Shown: one piece after another, positions 11,173 to 22,685 of the stretch
Layout of the letters: each line of letters opens with the position of its first letter
Position numbering within the stretch: the first letter of the stretch is position 1
Assembly: GCA_012960105.1 (NCBI GenBank)
Contig: DUBV01000005.1
Location: 71,433 to 135,432, forward strand
Source: Thiotrichaceae bacterium
Lineage (GTDB): Bacteria > Pseudomonadota > Gammaproteobacteria > Eutrophobiales > Eutrophobiaceae
Length of the DNA: 64,000 nucleotides
Reading direction: 5' to 3'
Notes under the pieces: model-generated
Told to the model about the DNA's origin: nothing
What the model saw: only the letters and a program-made list of their open reading frames with translations
Databases searched by the model: none
Position numbers and translations under genes: made by a program

Positions 11173-12792
11173 TTATTTGTCATTTTCACTGTAGCCAGAT
11201 GTTATTGGGTAGCGTCTATCTCTTCCAAAACCTCTTTCAGTTATTCGCACCCCTGGTGCTGCTTGTCTGCGCTTATATTCATTTTTGTCGACTAGTTGTA
11301 TGAGTTTATACACAGTGTCAGCATCGTAGCCATTTTTAATTATATTTTTTGGTGATGTATCAAACTCAATGTATTGTTCGAGAATTGCATCGAGAATATT
11401 ATAATCAGGTAGTGAATCCTGATCTACTTGGTCATGACGTAGTTCCGCCGAAGGAGGTCTGCTTATCACTCTTTCAGGAATAACTTGTCCTTGTGTATTA
11501 CGCCATGTTGCTAATCGGTAAACCAACGTCTTCCATACATCTTTGAGAGGTGCATAACCTCCGGCCATGTCTCCATAGAGTGTTGCGTAGCCGACAGCCA
11601 TTTCACTTTTATTGCCCGTGGTTAGTACCAGTTTGCCACATTTGTTTGATGCCGCCATGAGCAGAGTTCCTCTGCAACGTGCTTGTATATTTTCCTCAGT
11701 CGTATCAGTCGATAAATCATTAAAGCGGGGCTCGAGCACTTTAAGAAAAGATTTAAAAGGCTGTTCAATAGAGATAGTTTCATGTTTAACGCCAAGTATT
11801 TCTGCTTGTATGTAGGCATCTTCATTACTCATGTCTGCGGTGTAGCGCGAAGGCATAAGCAATACTTCAACATTTTCCGCACCTAAAGCATCTACTGCAA
11901 TACTTAATGTTAATGCTGAATCTATGCCGCCGGATAAACCAATGAGTGCGCCTTTAAAATTATTTTTTATGACATAGTCTCGTACACCTAAAACAAGTGC
12001 GTTATAAATATTTTCTTCTTCAGTTTGATGAGCCTTTATATTTTTACTGATGTTCGATTTTTCAAGGTCTAGTTCGAAACTATATAAGCCTTCTTCAAAT
12101 TGAGGCGCATGAAAAATTGTTTCTCCCTTATTATCAACGATCATTGAATTGCCATCAAAAACAAGTTCATCTTGTCCTCCAACCAGATTGGCATAGACAA
12201 TGTGCATATTAGAATTTTGAGCACGTTTAGAGATCATTTCTTCACGTTCAACTAGTTTATTTTTATGATAAGGAGAAGCGTTAATATTGAACATGATTTT
12301 AGCGCCCGCAGAAGCAGCATAAGTGATAGGTTTCTGATCCCATATATCCTCGCATATAGTTATTGTCGCAGTGATACCTTTAATATTAAATAAACATGTT
12401 TCATTTCCGGCAGTGAAATATCTTTTTTCATCGAAAACACCGTAATTTGGAAGATGTTGTTTGTAATAGGTTTGTTTGATCTCTCCATTATGTATAAGGC
12501 TGCATGCATTGTATAAAGTATCATTATGCTTCGTTGGGTAACCAAGTAGGGCATGAATATTTCTGGTTTTTTTTACAATTCTATCTAATGCGATATTTAT
12601 GTAATCATTAAATGCAGGACGCAACAATAAATCTTCAGGAGGGTAAGAACTTATACTCAATTCAGGAAAAATAATAATGTCGGCATTATGCTTAAGTTCA
12701 GCATCACTAATGGAATTTATTATTTTTTCTGTATTGCCCTCAATGTCTCCAACAGTGAGGTTTAATTGGGCAAGTATTATGTTTATTTTCAT
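11173..12792 (-). CDS. nadE: Glutamine-dependent NAD+ synthase
   Basis: 539 aa; N-terminal nitrilase/amidase domain plus NadE domain with LSGGIDSALTLSIAVDALG and TTGNKSEMAVGYATLYGDMAGG. Confidence 0.96.
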   Translation of the reverse strand: MKINIILAQLNLTVGDIEGNTEKIINSISDAELKHNADIIIFPELSISSYPPEDLLLRPAFNDYINIALDRIVKKTRNIHALLGYPTKHNDTLYNACSLIHNGEIKQTYYKQHLPNYGVFDEKRYFTAGNETCLFNIKGITATITICEDIWDQKPITYAASAGAKIMFNINASPYHKNKLVEREEMISKRAQNSNMHIVYANLVGGQDELVFDGNSMIVDNKGETIFHAPQFEEGLYSFELDLEKSNISKNIKAHQTEEENIYNALVLGVRDYVIKNNFKGALIGLSGGIDSALTLSIAVDALGAENVEVLLMPSRYTADMSNEDAYIQAEILGVKHETISIEQPFKSFLKVLEPRFNDLSTDTTEENIQARCRGTLLMAASNKCGKLVLTTGNKSEMAVGYATLYGDMAGGYAPLKDVWKTLVYRLATWRNTQGQVIPERVISRPPSAELRHDQVDQDSLPDYNILDAILEQYIEFDTSPKNIIKNGYDADTVYKLIQLVDKNEYKRRQAAPGVRITERGFGRDRRYPITSGYSENDK

Positions 12793-12948
12793 ATGAATTT
12801 ATTGGTTTCTATTTCGTAGAATATTATTTCTGGGACGAAGAAGTATTTTATGAAGGAAAAGTAATTAGAATATTACCTACAATTTTAATCTAATTATAGC
12901 CTTGATTAGCAGGTAAACCATAGACTTGTTGGAATTCGATTGATTTAA

Positions 12949-13698
12949 TTATATATCAACATTTTTTACAAGCTCAATATCTACGAAACTTCCAAAGTCA
13001 TTTGTGATTCGCAATAAAAACTTATCAAGCATGATAGCTAATGGAATAAAAATTTTTGGAATAAGATTCCACTTTTTTAGTCCTCCACTTAGCCAATAAA
13101 ATAAAGGTGTATGTGGTTTGTATTTAATCAATTTTAACTCGGGATATTTCTTTTGAAACAATTTTAAGTCTCTTCGAAAAACGATCCAAGTAAGAGCGCC
13201 ATTTGCATCTGTTACTGGGTTACTTGATTCAAATGTCCATGAATTAGTTTTGTCGTCGTAATTTTCATTGTGAAGGTATTTTAAAATCCATCGGCTAATT
13301 AAACCAATGTGTTGGTCGATCATGAGTATTCTTCCCTGAGGAGCTAAACACCGACTTACTTCACTTAGAAATAATTCTACATCTGAGATATGGTGAAAAA
13401 CGTTAAGCATGCAAAATAGTCGAATACTATCGTTTTTAAAGGGCAATGTTTTTCCATCAATAACACAGTCTAACTCTGGAAATAAAATGACATCCGTTGT
13501 TATGAATTCTGAAATAAAATATTTTGTAAGCCCCGCTCCGGAACCCAATTCAATAGCTAGTCCTTTTTGGGGGCAGCGATTAAGTATTTCGGTATATTTT
13601 TGATAAGATTTTTGATAAAAATATTTTTTTGCAGCTGTATTAATAATACGCTTTTTTAGTTCTGAGGTATCCTCCGTTTCAACAAGCTTATTTGCCAT
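12949..13698 (-). CDS. Class I SAM-dependent methyltransferase
   Basis: 249 aa; AIELGSGAGLTKYF motif I and FHHISDVELFLSEVSRCLAPQGRILMID. Confidence 0.85.
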   Translation of the reverse strand: MANKLVETEDTSELKKRIINTAAKKYFYQKSYQKYTEILNRCPQKGLAIELGSGAGLTKYFISEFITTDVILFPELDCVIDGKTLPFKNDSIRLFCMLNVFHHISDVELFLSEVSRCLAPQGRILMIDQHIGLISRWILKYLHNENYDDKTNSWTFESSNPVTDANGALTWIVFRRDLKLFQKKYPELKLIKYKPHTPLFYWLSGGLKKWNLIPKIFIPLAIMLDKFLLRITNDFGSFVDIELVKNVDI

Positions 13699-14998
13699 GT
13701 GGCAAACCTAGCTTTAATCGAAGAATGCCGATGAGTGTTATCTTAAAAAGCATGCTGCCATGGTTAAATCGATCAATATTCGTTTCCCCATAAGTCCGGG
13801 CACGATAACGTATTGGAATATCTTTTATTCCAAGTGCCATAACAGATGCGGGAAATAAAAGCTGGAAATCACCAAAAGGATCGTGTTCTCCAAAGTCATC
13901 CCACCATTTAATAATTCTTGCATAATCATCACGGTGAAACAGTTTTGTGCCGCATAAAGAATCACCTAAAGGAACCTCCAGTATCCAACTTAAAAGTTTT
14001 GCGAAGAAAATATTTCCGAGCCAATTTAAAGGACGCATTGCTTGTCCTTCCATCGGGTAAACTAACCGGGTGCCGTTAATAAAATCTGCATGTCCATAAT
14101 GAAAAGCATCTATGAATTGTGGTAATAGTTCAGGAGGCATAGAAAGGTCTGCATCCAGAATAGTCAGAAGTTCTCCTTTTGATTTTTCAAATCCAAGACG
14201 GACAGCATCACCTTTTCCTTTCCCCTTTTGTTGGAAAGTTTGAATTGAATAATTATCTTTAAATTCTTCCGCTATATTCAGGATCTCTTCCCATGTGTCA
14301 TCTGTAGAATTGCCTTCTATAAATATAACCTCAGTCTCATTCTCTAGTTTAAGATCTATTAACCTTTCCATTATATCTCGAATATTTCCGTATTCATTCC
14401 TTGCTGGAACCACAATGCTGAGAGAACGTTTTGTTTGATCTACAATAATAGGTCGAACGGTAATTAGATAAACTTGAGAAAACCATTTTATAAAAGGAAT
14501 TTTTTCAAGGACAAGGTTAATAATTCTACCAAACCCAAATAAATTCCAGGGAAAAACGCCAACGCATTTAGTTTGGATTATTTCATATCCACTAAGATCC
14601 AGTATATTTTTCAGATCCGTTCGTGTTAGGTAAGTTGTTGGCAATGGAGTCTTCTTAAGCCCCACTTTTTTTAGAAGTGAATGTGCCCAGGCAAAATATG
14701 GATTATAAAGCACAATTGCCAGACGAGAAAATCTATTTATTTTAGATTTAATATTTAACATTAAATCATGGATATCATAATTATGATTTAGATTACCGTT
14801 AAGTAAGATGACTGATTTTTCTGAATTTGAAGAGGCAGTTAACTCTTCAAAAGAGGAACTAATATTTTTTTTATTTGCTTTGATTTTTTCAAAAAGATAT
14901 AGCTTGTCATGCTCCATCGGTTTCAGCTGAACCAACGTATCTGCATAACTACTTAATTTCGATATTTCAGTTGCCAATTGATTAAGAACTGCGCGCAT
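13688..14998 (-). CDS. GT2 glycosyltransferase with an N-terminal methyltransferase-like (motif-I-less) segment
   Basis: 436 aa; GT2 core SIVVPARNEYGNIRDIMERL...ILDADLSMPPELL; the N-terminal ~180 aa resembles the C-terminal half of the methyltransferase part of bifunctional MTase/GT2 proteins. Confidence 0.85.
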   Translation of the reverse strand: MRAVLNQLATEISKLSSYADTLVQLKPMEHDKLYLFEKIKANKKNISSSFEELTASSNSEKSVILLNGNLNHNYDIHDLMLNIKSKINRFSRLAIVLYNPYFAWAHSLLKKVGLKKTPLPTTYLTRTDLKNILDLSGYEIIQTKCVGVFPWNLFGFGRIINLVLEKIPFIKWFSQVYLITVRPIIVDQTKRSLSIVVPARNEYGNIRDIMERLIDLKLENETEVIFIEGNSTDDTWEEILNIAEEFKDNYSIQTFQQKGKGKGDAVRLGFEKSKGELLTILDADLSMPPELLPQFIDAFHYGHADFINGTRLVYPMEGQAMRPLNWLGNIFFAKLLSWILEVPLGDSLCGTKLFHRDDYARIIKWWDDFGEHDPFGDFQLLFPASVMALGIKDIPIRYRARTYGETNIDRFNHGSMLFKITLIGILRLKLGLPHGK

Positions 14999-15264
14999 CA
15001 GTTTGCCTATTTGTATATTTAGAAAAGCGTCCTTAGGACGTGGAAAGGTTCAATGCTTATAAATTCAGAACCTGTTTATACATTCGACTGATACTATAGC
15101 CATTTGTTATTAATCTCAATTGTGTTGTTTTACTTTAATGATGATTAAGAATAGAAACATATATAATTATTTGTTGCAGCTTCAATAATTTTATACTTAA
15201 TCCTTATAAGTGATTTAATCATCAAACAGTATTATTTTATTTAAAATAGCTTGTTAAATTTAGC

Positions 15265-17076
15265 TTAGTTATTTTCTTCTCTTTCAAAAAGAATATGCTG
15301 GTCAATCCGTGCCATTTTTTTCGCTTGCTCTATATGATATAGCTTATGCTGCATATACTTTTCAGGAGTTAGCGAAGCTGCAGTGATATGTGATTCGACA
15401 AGAGCCGAATCTTGAGGTGCTGCGGGCAGAATACTGTCAATCATGTAATGTATTTGATCCGCTGTATTTACATGTGAAATATCTGGATTCTTATTATTTA
15501 GTGTAATTAATGAAAAACCAGTGAATGACTTTAAGTCGAGATCTTCAGGCCATTTAGAAAGTTGCCATTCAAAAGGGGATTGACGTATGTCAGGGATGAA
15601 CGGGAATCGAGAATGACTGGTCAAAAAATAGTTACGATAATGGAATATAAGTAATACGGGTCGTATTGTTATCTGCACAAGTTTATTTTTTGCCTCTGTT
15701 AATTCTGCCATGGAGGCTCTAAAACTTTGTCCATAATAATATCGGGAAAAAAAAGCGAATTCCGGTTGCCAGTGTTTAGAAGGTTCAAGTGTCGAGTAAA
15801 CAATCAAAGATTCTGTACTATATTGTTCACTAAGGTACTTTCCTACCTCTCGCCAATCTGATTTTTTTCTAATGGATTTAAAGTCAGCGACCGTAATTAT
15901 TGCCGTGCTTATAATTATCACGGATGCAATTATAGTGACGAACTTTAAAGTATTTTCTTGATTGTATCGAGTTAATAATATCCTGATTTTTTCCAAAGAA
16001 TACGAGGAAAGCAGTAGAGCCATTGGGAGTAAATAAATAGCGTATGGAGGGCGGAAGGGAAAGCTAGTATGAAGACGAAATACTGTATAGTGAATAAAAA
16101 AACTAAGAGGGAAAAGGACTGTTAGTAGACATATCAAAGTGTGTTCGTTTTTATTTTTTTCGCTGAAAATAAATACTAAGCTTAAGCCGTACAAAATAGA
16201 AAATAGTATGGCAAAAGGTTCAAGTTGTACGAACCATGCTTGCCTAATATCATTAAATGAAAATTCCGATAATCGAGAAATAAAATACTCAAGGTTATGA
16301 ACTTGTGTCTCATTTAAATATGATTGACCAAACTGTAATATTTTTAGAAAAAGTGGGAGGTATAGTAATAAAGAGACTGATAGAATAATAAGTATAACAA
16401 TAAGCCGAGTTTGTTGTGGGTAGAATGATGTCTTTTCGAGAAAGCCGTTCTTAGCTAAGTCTATTGCAAACTGGATAAAAAGAATGGTTCCTAAGCTTAC
16501 GTATGTCGCTAAAGGAGAGAGAGTACGGCTCAATAGAAACGCGAAGCATAAGATAAAAAACAAAAAGTAACTGCGAGCTCTTACCCTATTGGAAGTTAAT
16601 AAATACTGAAGACTAGTTAGCATTGCAAGCAGGAAAAAGACAGGAATGCTGTAAGGTCTAGCTTCCTGTGAGAAATAAATATGGTAGGGACTAAGTGCCA
16701 TAATTAATCCGGAAAATGCAGCAATAGGCCAGCTGGCAAATGTACTGGATAAGAACATTATTAGTAATACAGACCCTGTTCCCCATAAAGCGGCAGGAAA
16801 ACGGATCATGTAGTCGCTTTCTGATAACTTGTAAAAAAGCGATCCAACTAAGTAATCTAAGGGCGGTTGTTGTTGTTGAATGGCACCTTTTATAACCTCA
16901 AAAAAGGTTTCTTTATAGTATGAAACCTGAAGGATTTCATCCACGAATAAACTTTCGTAATCAAGATGATGAAGTCTCAATCCAAGTGCTAAACAAGTGA
17001 TGAAAAAAAAGACGAACCACTTACTTGAAGTAAGTAGGCTAAAATTATAACGGCTGTTTAAAATCTTATTCATCAT
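15265..17076 (-). CDS. ArnT-like GT-C family glycosyltransferase
   Basis: 603 aa, polytopic; HHLDYESLFVDEILQVSYYK loop, QQQPPLDYL, SPYHIYFSQEARPYS (GT39 / DUF2723-type motifs). Confidence 0.85.
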   Translation of the reverse strand: MMNKILNSRYNFSLLTSSKWFVFFFITCLALGLRLHHLDYESLFVDEILQVSYYKETFFEVIKGAIQQQQPPLDYLVGSLFYKLSESDYMIRFPAALWGTGSVLLIMFLSSTFASWPIAAFSGLIMALSPYHIYFSQEARPYSIPVFFLLAMLTSLQYLLTSNRVRARSYFLFFILCFAFLLSRTLSPLATYVSLGTILFIQFAIDLAKNGFLEKTSFYPQQTRLIVILIILSVSLLLYLPLFLKILQFGQSYLNETQVHNLEYFISRLSEFSFNDIRQAWFVQLEPFAILFSILYGLSLVFIFSEKNKNEHTLICLLTVLFPLSFFIHYTVFRLHTSFPFRPPYAIYLLPMALLLSSYSLEKIRILLTRYNQENTLKFVTIIASVIIISTAIITVADFKSIRKKSDWREVGKYLSEQYSTESLIVYSTLEPSKHWQPEFAFFSRYYYGQSFRASMAELTEAKNKLVQITIRPVLLIFHYRNYFLTSHSRFPFIPDIRQSPFEWQLSKWPEDLDLKSFTGFSLITLNNKNPDISHVNTADQIHYMIDSILPAAPQDSALVESHITAASLTPEKYMQHKLYHIEQAKKMARIDQHILFEREENN

Positions 17077-17354
17077 GGTTATGAATCTTATAGATGTGTA
17101 GTCTTAAGTAATTGCAAAATATTCACGTATAAATGGTGGGGAGTACATCAGAACATGTATATAGGAAGTATTGTTGTGGGTAAAGTTATGTTGTAATTAT
17201 TTGTCACCTGAATGTCTCGTTGAATTATCATCAGACGAAAATAACCAGGTAAATAACGGGAAACTGAAGGCCTTAATATTTTTAAGACTCTTCAGCGCAT
17301 TTGAAAGAATGCTATTCTTGATTTTTTAAACTACCTTAATAAATAAGATAGGTT

Positions 17355-18224
17355 TTATACTAAAGATGCAATTGCTTCTCCAAGTTGACCTGGAGAACGT
17401 ACCGTTTTTACATTCGCTTCTTCTAGTGCGGCAAATTTATCATCTGCCGTTCCTTTACCTCCGGAAATTATTGCACCAGCATGACCCATACGTTTTCCTG
17501 GTGGTGCTGTAACACCGGCTATATAACCAACCACAGGTTTAGTTACATTTTCTTTAATAAATTGTGCTGCTTCTTCTTCTGCAGTACCACCGATCTCTCC
17601 AACCATAATAATGCCATTGGTGTCAGGATCTTCTTCGAATAGACCTAGACAATCTATAAAATTCATACCATGTATTGGATCACCACCGATACCGACACAG
17701 GTGCTTTGTCCTAGTCCATTGTTTGTGGTCTGATGAACTGCTTCATAAGTGAGCGTGCCTGAGCGAGAGACAATACCAATGCCGCCGGCTTTATGGATGC
17801 TTCCAGGCATGATGCCAATTTTGCATTGGTCAGGAGTAATAAGACCAGGGCAGTTAGGTCCGACCAAACGAGTGTCAGGAAATTGTTCAAGATAAGCTCT
17901 TACCTTGACCATATCTAAGACAGGAATACCTTCAGTAATACAAACAATAATGCTTATGCCCGCATCTGCCGCTTCAGTTATTGCTTCAGCAGCATAAGCA
18001 GCAGGAACCATAATCATACTTGCGTTAGCGCCAGCTTTTTCGACCGCATCCGTAACAGTATCAAATACAGGTCGATCAAGATGTTTTTGGCCGCCTCTGC
18101 CGGGTGTGACACCACCAACGATTTGCGTTCCATATTCAATGGCTTGCTCAGCATGGAATGTACCTTGTCGCCCGGTAAAACCTTGAACGATAACTTTCGT
18201 GTCTTTATTAATTAAAATAGCCAT
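17355..18224 (-). CDS. sucD: Succinyl-CoA synthetase alpha subunit
   Basis: 289 aa; [32 protein letters not shown]. Confidence 0.98.
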   Translation of the reverse strand: MAILINKDTKVIVQGFTGRQGTFHAEQAIEYGTQIVGGVTPGRGGQKHLDRPVFDTVTDAVEKAGANASMIMVPAAYAAEAITEAADAGISIIVCITEGIPVLDMVKVRAYLEQFPDTRLVGPNCPGLITPDQCKIGIMPGSIHKAGGIGIVSRSGTLTYEAVHQTTNNGLGQSTCVGIGGDPIHGMNFIDCLGLFEEDPDTNGIIMVGEIGGTAEEEAAQFIKENVTKPVVGYIAGVTAPPGKRMGHAGAIISGGKGTADDKFAALEEANVKTVRSPGQLGEAIASLV

Positions 18225-19393
18225 TATTGATTCCCTCCAACAGCAGCAACTGCTTTTTCAGCAGCATCCGTTAAATCATCAGCTGTAACAATAGTAAGTC
18301 CACTTTCTGCTAATAATGCTTTTCCTTCATCCACTTTTGTTCCTTCCAGTCGAACAACAACAGGAACGTTAACGCCGACTTCTTTTACTGCTTTAATAAT
18401 GCCTTCAGCTATTAAATCGCAACGTACTATACCGCCGAAAATATTGACCAAAATTGCTTCAACATTTTTATCAGAAACAATAAGTTTAAATGCCTCGGCA
18501 ACTCTTTCTGCTGTTGCGCCGCCGCCAACGTCTAGAAAATTTGCTGGGTCGCCGCCATGTAATTTAATGATATCCATCGTTGCCATGGCTAAGCCTGCGC
18601 CATTGACCATACAAGCAATGTTGCCATCCAATGTGATGTAATTAAGATCGAAGCGTTTTGCGATACTTTCTTTTTCATCTTCTTGAGTGGGATCACGCCA
18701 CTCTTCTAAATGAGATTGTCTAAATAGCGCATTGTCATCAATAGATATTTTGGCATCCAGTGCTTCCAGATCGCCATCTTTATTTATCGTTAGCGGATTA
18801 ATTTCAACGAGGCTCAAATCTTTATCGATATAGAGTTTATATAAGCTTTTTAAAATAGAAATTAATTGTTTTCGTTGTTTGTCATCAAAACCAAGCGCAA
18901 AGCCAATCCGGCGACTCTGGTGATCTTGCAGACCTAAAACAGGATCAACGGTAACACTGATAATCTTTTCTGGTTGGGTGGCAGCAACTTCCTCAATATC
19001 CATTCCGCCTTCAGTCGAAGCCATAATGGCGACGCGGCGACTGGCACGGTCAACAACGAGGCCAAGATATAATTCTGATTCAATACCTGATATTGATGAT
19101 ATCAATACACAGTTTACAGGCTGACCATTTGGAGCAGATTGTTTGGTAATCAGTTGAGAGCCTAGCATTGAACGGACAACGGACTCGAGTTCTTCAGAGC
19201 CTTTTACTACTTTTACTCCGCCGGCCTTACCTCTTCCTCCGGCATGAACTTGTGCTTTAACGACCCAACCATCGCCGCCCATATCAGCAGCATGGCGTAG
19301 TGCTTCTTTAATAGTATGAGCCGGTTTACCGGGTGGAACCGGAATACCATAGTCTTCGAATAGCTTTTTAGCCTGATATTCATGTAGGTTCAT
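18224..19393 (-). CDS. sucC: Succinyl-CoA synthetase beta subunit (ADP-forming)
   Basis: 389 aa; [40 protein letters not shown]. Confidence 0.98.
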   Translation of the reverse strand: MNLHEYQAKKLFEDYGIPVPPGKPAHTIKEALRHAADMGGDGWVVKAQVHAGGRGKAGGVKVVKGSEELESVVRSMLGSQLITKQSAPNGQPVNCVLISSISGIESELYLGLVVDRASRRVAIMASTEGGMDIEEVAATQPEKIISVTVDPVLGLQDHQSRRIGFALGFDDKQRKQLISILKSLYKLYIDKDLSLVEINPLTINKDGDLEALDAKISIDDNALFRQSHLEEWRDPTQEDEKESIAKRFDLNYITLDGNIACMVNGAGLAMATMDIIKLHGGDPANFLDVGGGATAERVAEAFKLIVSDKNVEAILVNIFGGIVRCDLIAEGIIKAVKEVGVNVPVVVRLEGTKVDEGKALLAESGLTIVTADDLTDAAEKAVAAVGGNQ

Positions 19394-19583
19394 GTTATAT
19401 CCTTATAGCGATGGGTTGGGCTTTATATCGGGTTTATCTTATTTTTCTTTAAATATAGTCAAATCTATTATCTTTTTATACTTTTAAATAGCAGTAAATC
19501 CATTTTAATCAGCTATTTGTATGATTTATCTTCAATAAATGTGCCAGTATAATTATTTAATCAATCATTTTTAATCATAGGTA

Positions 19584-21197
19584 ATGGATAAAGTTAATAA
19601 AATAATTCGTAATCAATCTAAATCCATAGATTGGCGTGCATTACAGTATTATAACTATTATCGAATTTTGCTCTCTGGCTTATTTGTTATATTGGTTTAT
19701 ATAGGCCAATTACCTGAACCGCTGGGTAGTCTAGATGATCATTTCTTTTCAATAACAAGCCATATTTATTTATTACTAGCCCTAGTTTTTGCATGGTTCA
19801 TATATAAGCAAGTTCCTCGACTTAATCTTCAGATAGCAGTTCATACTCTTGTCGATATCATCATGTTGAGTCTATTGATGTATTCGAGTAATGGACTAAG
19901 TAGTGGTTTTGGCATGCTCATTATTATTGCTGTTGCGGGCGGCAGTATCTTAAGAGAAGGCACGATTGCAATTCTATTTGCAGCTATTGCATCTTTCTCG
20001 GTTCTTGGCCATGAGTTATACATCCAGTTTTTTCGCGATTTCGATACGGTTAATTACACGCATGCAGGTATTTTGGGAGCCACTTTTTTTATAGCTGCAA
20101 TTATAGGTAACCTTTTATCTGCTCGAGTACGTTCATCAGAAGCCTTAGCTGAACAGCAGGCGATTGAAATTAATGAATTAGCAAAATTGAACGAACATAT
20201 TGTGCAACGCATGCAATCGGGAATTATTGTTTTAGATAGCAATATGAATATTTTGCTGATGAATGAATCTTCTAAACGTTTACTGGGACAACAGGGAAAA
20301 GATACACATAAAATATTTAATTTCATTAATAATTATCTTAAAAATTATATTCATGAATGGCTACATAATGATGCCCAACAGAATGTCATTATTAAGCTAG
20401 AGGAGGATGAAACTGAATTACAAGCCTCATTTATAAAACTAACGTTGGTTTCTAATTATCAAATATTAGTTTTTTTAGAGGATCTGGCTCGAATTAGACA
20501 ACATGCTCAGCAACTTAAGCTCGTTTCTTTAGGTCGCTTGGCAGCGAGTATTGCGCATGAAATCAGGAATCCATTAGGTGCTATTAATCATGCCGGTCAA
20601 TTATTGCAAGAATCCAATACGGTCAGTTTAGAAGATAAACGTTTAACAGAAATTATTAATGACCATTCACTTCGGGTTAATAATATAATTGAAAATGTAT
20701 TAAGCGTTAGTCGCAGAGAACAAACAACGTCAGAGGAAATTGAAATATTTGGGTGGCTGAAAAATTTTGTAACTGAATTTGAACAACGATTTAATTTATC
20801 TGATGGGGATATCAGGCTGAATATAAAAAGAGATGATATTAATGTCAGGATGGATCCTTCTCAATTACATCAAGTCATCTGGAATCTATGTGAAAATGCG
20901 ATACGTTATAGCCAGGTTAAACCGGCTATTACGATAATTTTTGATCTAAGTAGTGAAACACAACGACCTTATATTGATATAATTGATTACGGTTCTGGCA
21001 TGTCTGAGGAAATTAAGCAGCAACTTTTTGAACCATTTTTCACAACAGAGACGAAAGGTTCTGGTTTAGGATTATATCTTGCCCGTGAACTATGTGAGGC
21101 CAACCAGGCAAGTTTGAATTTATACTCGACATCTGATGTGGGCTCAGTATTCAGGTTGAACTTTATGCCTCTCAACAAACAGGACGAATTAATTTAA
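19584..21197 (+). CDS. pilS: Sensor histidine kinase PilS
   Basis: 537 aa; N-terminal TM segments, PAS, HisKA (AASIAHEIRNPLGAINHA), HATPase; followed immediately by pilR. Confidence 0.92.
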   Translation: MDKVNKIIRNQSKSIDWRALQYYNYYRILLSGLFVILVYIGQLPEPLGSLDDHFFSITSHIYLLLALVFAWFIYKQVPRLNLQIAVHTLVDIIMLSLLMYSSNGLSSGFGMLIIIAVAGGSILREGTIAILFAAIASFSVLGHELYIQFFRDFDTVNYTHAGILGATFFIAAIIGNLLSARVRSSEALAEQQAIEINELAKLNEHIVQRMQSGIIVLDSNMNILLMNESSKRLLGQQGKDTHKIFNFINNYLKNYIHEWLHNDAQQNVIIKLEEDETELQASFIKLTLVSNYQILVFLEDLARIRQHAQQLKLVSLGRLAASIAHEIRNPLGAINHAGQLLQESNTVSLEDKRLTEIINDHSLRVNNIIENVLSVSRREQTTSEEIEIFGWLKNFVTEFEQRFNLSDGDIRLNIKRDDINVRMDPSQLHQVIWNLCENAIRYSQVKPAITIIFDLSSETQRPYIDIIDYGSGMSEEIKQQLFEPFFTTETKGSGLGLYLARELCEANQASLNLYSTSDVGSVFRLNFMPLNKQDELI

Positions 21198-21199
21198 GC

Positions 21200-22507
21200 A
21201 TGTCTAAACTTGCACTAATCATAGATGATGAACCTGATATTCTGGAGTTATTACAGATAACATTGCAGCGAATGAAAGTCGATAGTCATTGTGCTGAAAA
21301 TTTATCTACGGCGAGATCATTATTAAAAGAATATAAGTTTGATTTGTGTTTAACGGATATGAAGCTACCAGATGGAGATGGTGTTGAATTTGTTAACGAA
21401 TTACAAATAAATCATCCACAAATACCCATTGCTGTGATTACAGCGCATGGAAGTATGGACAGTGCTATTCAGGCGTTGAAATATGGTGCATTTGATTTTT
21501 TGATAAAACCTGTCGATTTAAATTCGTTGAGATCTGTAGTGCAAAGTGCATTAAGTATTAAACCAAAACAAGCTTCTACTAAGCCAAGCATCATTGGTAA
21601 TAGTCAGATTATTCAAGATTTACGGGAAACTATTGGAAAGGTGGCGCGTAGTCAGGCACCTATTTATATCAGTGGTGAATCAGGGACAGGCAAAGAACTT
21701 GCGGCGCATATGATTCATGATTATGGCCCACGTTCAGATAAACCTTTCATCGCTATTAACTGTGGTGCTATTCCAAATGATTTAATGGAAAGCGAATTTT
21801 TTGGTCATATTAAAGGCAGTTTCACGGGGGCCGTTTCTGATAAAAAAGGATTGTTCCAAGCTGCGGATGGAGGAACATTATTCCTTGATGAAGTCGCGGA
21901 ATTGCCGCAACACATGCAGGTTAAATTATTACGTGCTATTCAGGAAAAAGTAGTGCGACCCATAGGTGCGCAGGAAGAGATTCATGTTGATGTTCGGATA
22001 TTGAGTGCGACAAATTGTGATTTGTCAGAGCAAGTCAATCAGGGCTTATTTCGTCAAGATTTACTTTATCGTATTAATGTCATTGAATTAAAAATACCTC
22101 CATTAAGATCAAGAGTAGAAGATATACCCGATCTAATTGAGCATATACTTAAAAAAATAGTTCTGGATTCTGGTAATAAAAAACTGGAATTAAGCAAGGA
22201 AGCTGGACAATTACTGGAATCATATAATTTTCCTGGAAATATTAGAGAATTAGAAAATATTCTCGAACGTGCCGCAACCTTATGTAGTGATAATCTTATC
22301 GACAAAGCAGATATACAACTTACTGAGTCTCCTCATACAGTGGATGAAAAACATACGGCATTAGATTCAATGTTGGGAGATATAGAAAAGCAAAAAATTA
22401 TGGAAGCGCTTGAAAAAACAAGATGGAATAAAACGGCGGCAGCAAAGTTGCTTGGTATCAGTTTTCGGGCATTGCGATATCGATTAGAGAAGTTAGGTAT
22501 GGATTAA
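21200..22507 (+). CDS. pilR: Sigma-54-dependent response regulator PilR
   Basis: 435 aa; REC, AAA+ GESGTGKELAAHMIHDYGPRSDKPF and ESEFFGHIKGSFTGA, Fis-type HTH. Confidence 0.95.
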   Translation: MSKLALIIDDEPDILELLQITLQRMKVDSHCAENLSTARSLLKEYKFDLCLTDMKLPDGDGVEFVNELQINHPQIPIAVITAHGSMDSAIQALKYGAFDFLIKPVDLNSLRSVVQSALSIKPKQASTKPSIIGNSQIIQDLRETIGKVARSQAPIYISGESGTGKELAAHMIHDYGPRSDKPFIAINCGAIPNDLMESEFFGHIKGSFTGAVSDKKGLFQAADGGTLFLDEVAELPQHMQVKLLRAIQEKVVRPIGAQEEIHVDVRILSATNCDLSEQVNQGLFRQDLLYRINVIELKIPPLRSRVEDIPDLIEHILKKIVLDSGNKKLELSKEAGQLLESYNFPGNIRELENILERAATLCSDNLIDKADIQLTESPHTVDEKHTALDSMLGDIEKQKIMEALEKTRWNKTAAAKLLGISFRALRYRLEKLGMD

Positions 22508-22548
22508 GTAGTGCGATGATATTTTCAAACTGCCGTATTACGTCACAT

Positions 22549-22580
22549 TTTGACAATAAAGAGTGGGAGTTTATGTCAAA
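22549..22580 (+). promoter_or_regulatory. Candidate PilR upstream activating sequence (inverted repeat)
   Basis: TTTGACA (22549-22555) and TGTCAAA (22574-22580), a perfect inverted repeat about 110-140 bp upstream of the -24 element. Confidence 0.45.
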
Positions 22581-22685
22581 CTCAGGTTCTTAAAATGAGA
22601 TTAATAAAAATCACTGCTGTTAATTATTTAGTATATTCAATTAGCTAAGTGCAACCTGAGTGTTTTTTGTAAAATATTTTATCTC

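Noticed and set aside
17305-17329. AAGAAT-GCT-ATTCTT hairpin followed by a T run as a sucCD terminator
   Set aside because: The T run is on the plus-strand side, so orientation is wrong for the minus-strand sucCD; no plus-strand gene ends there.
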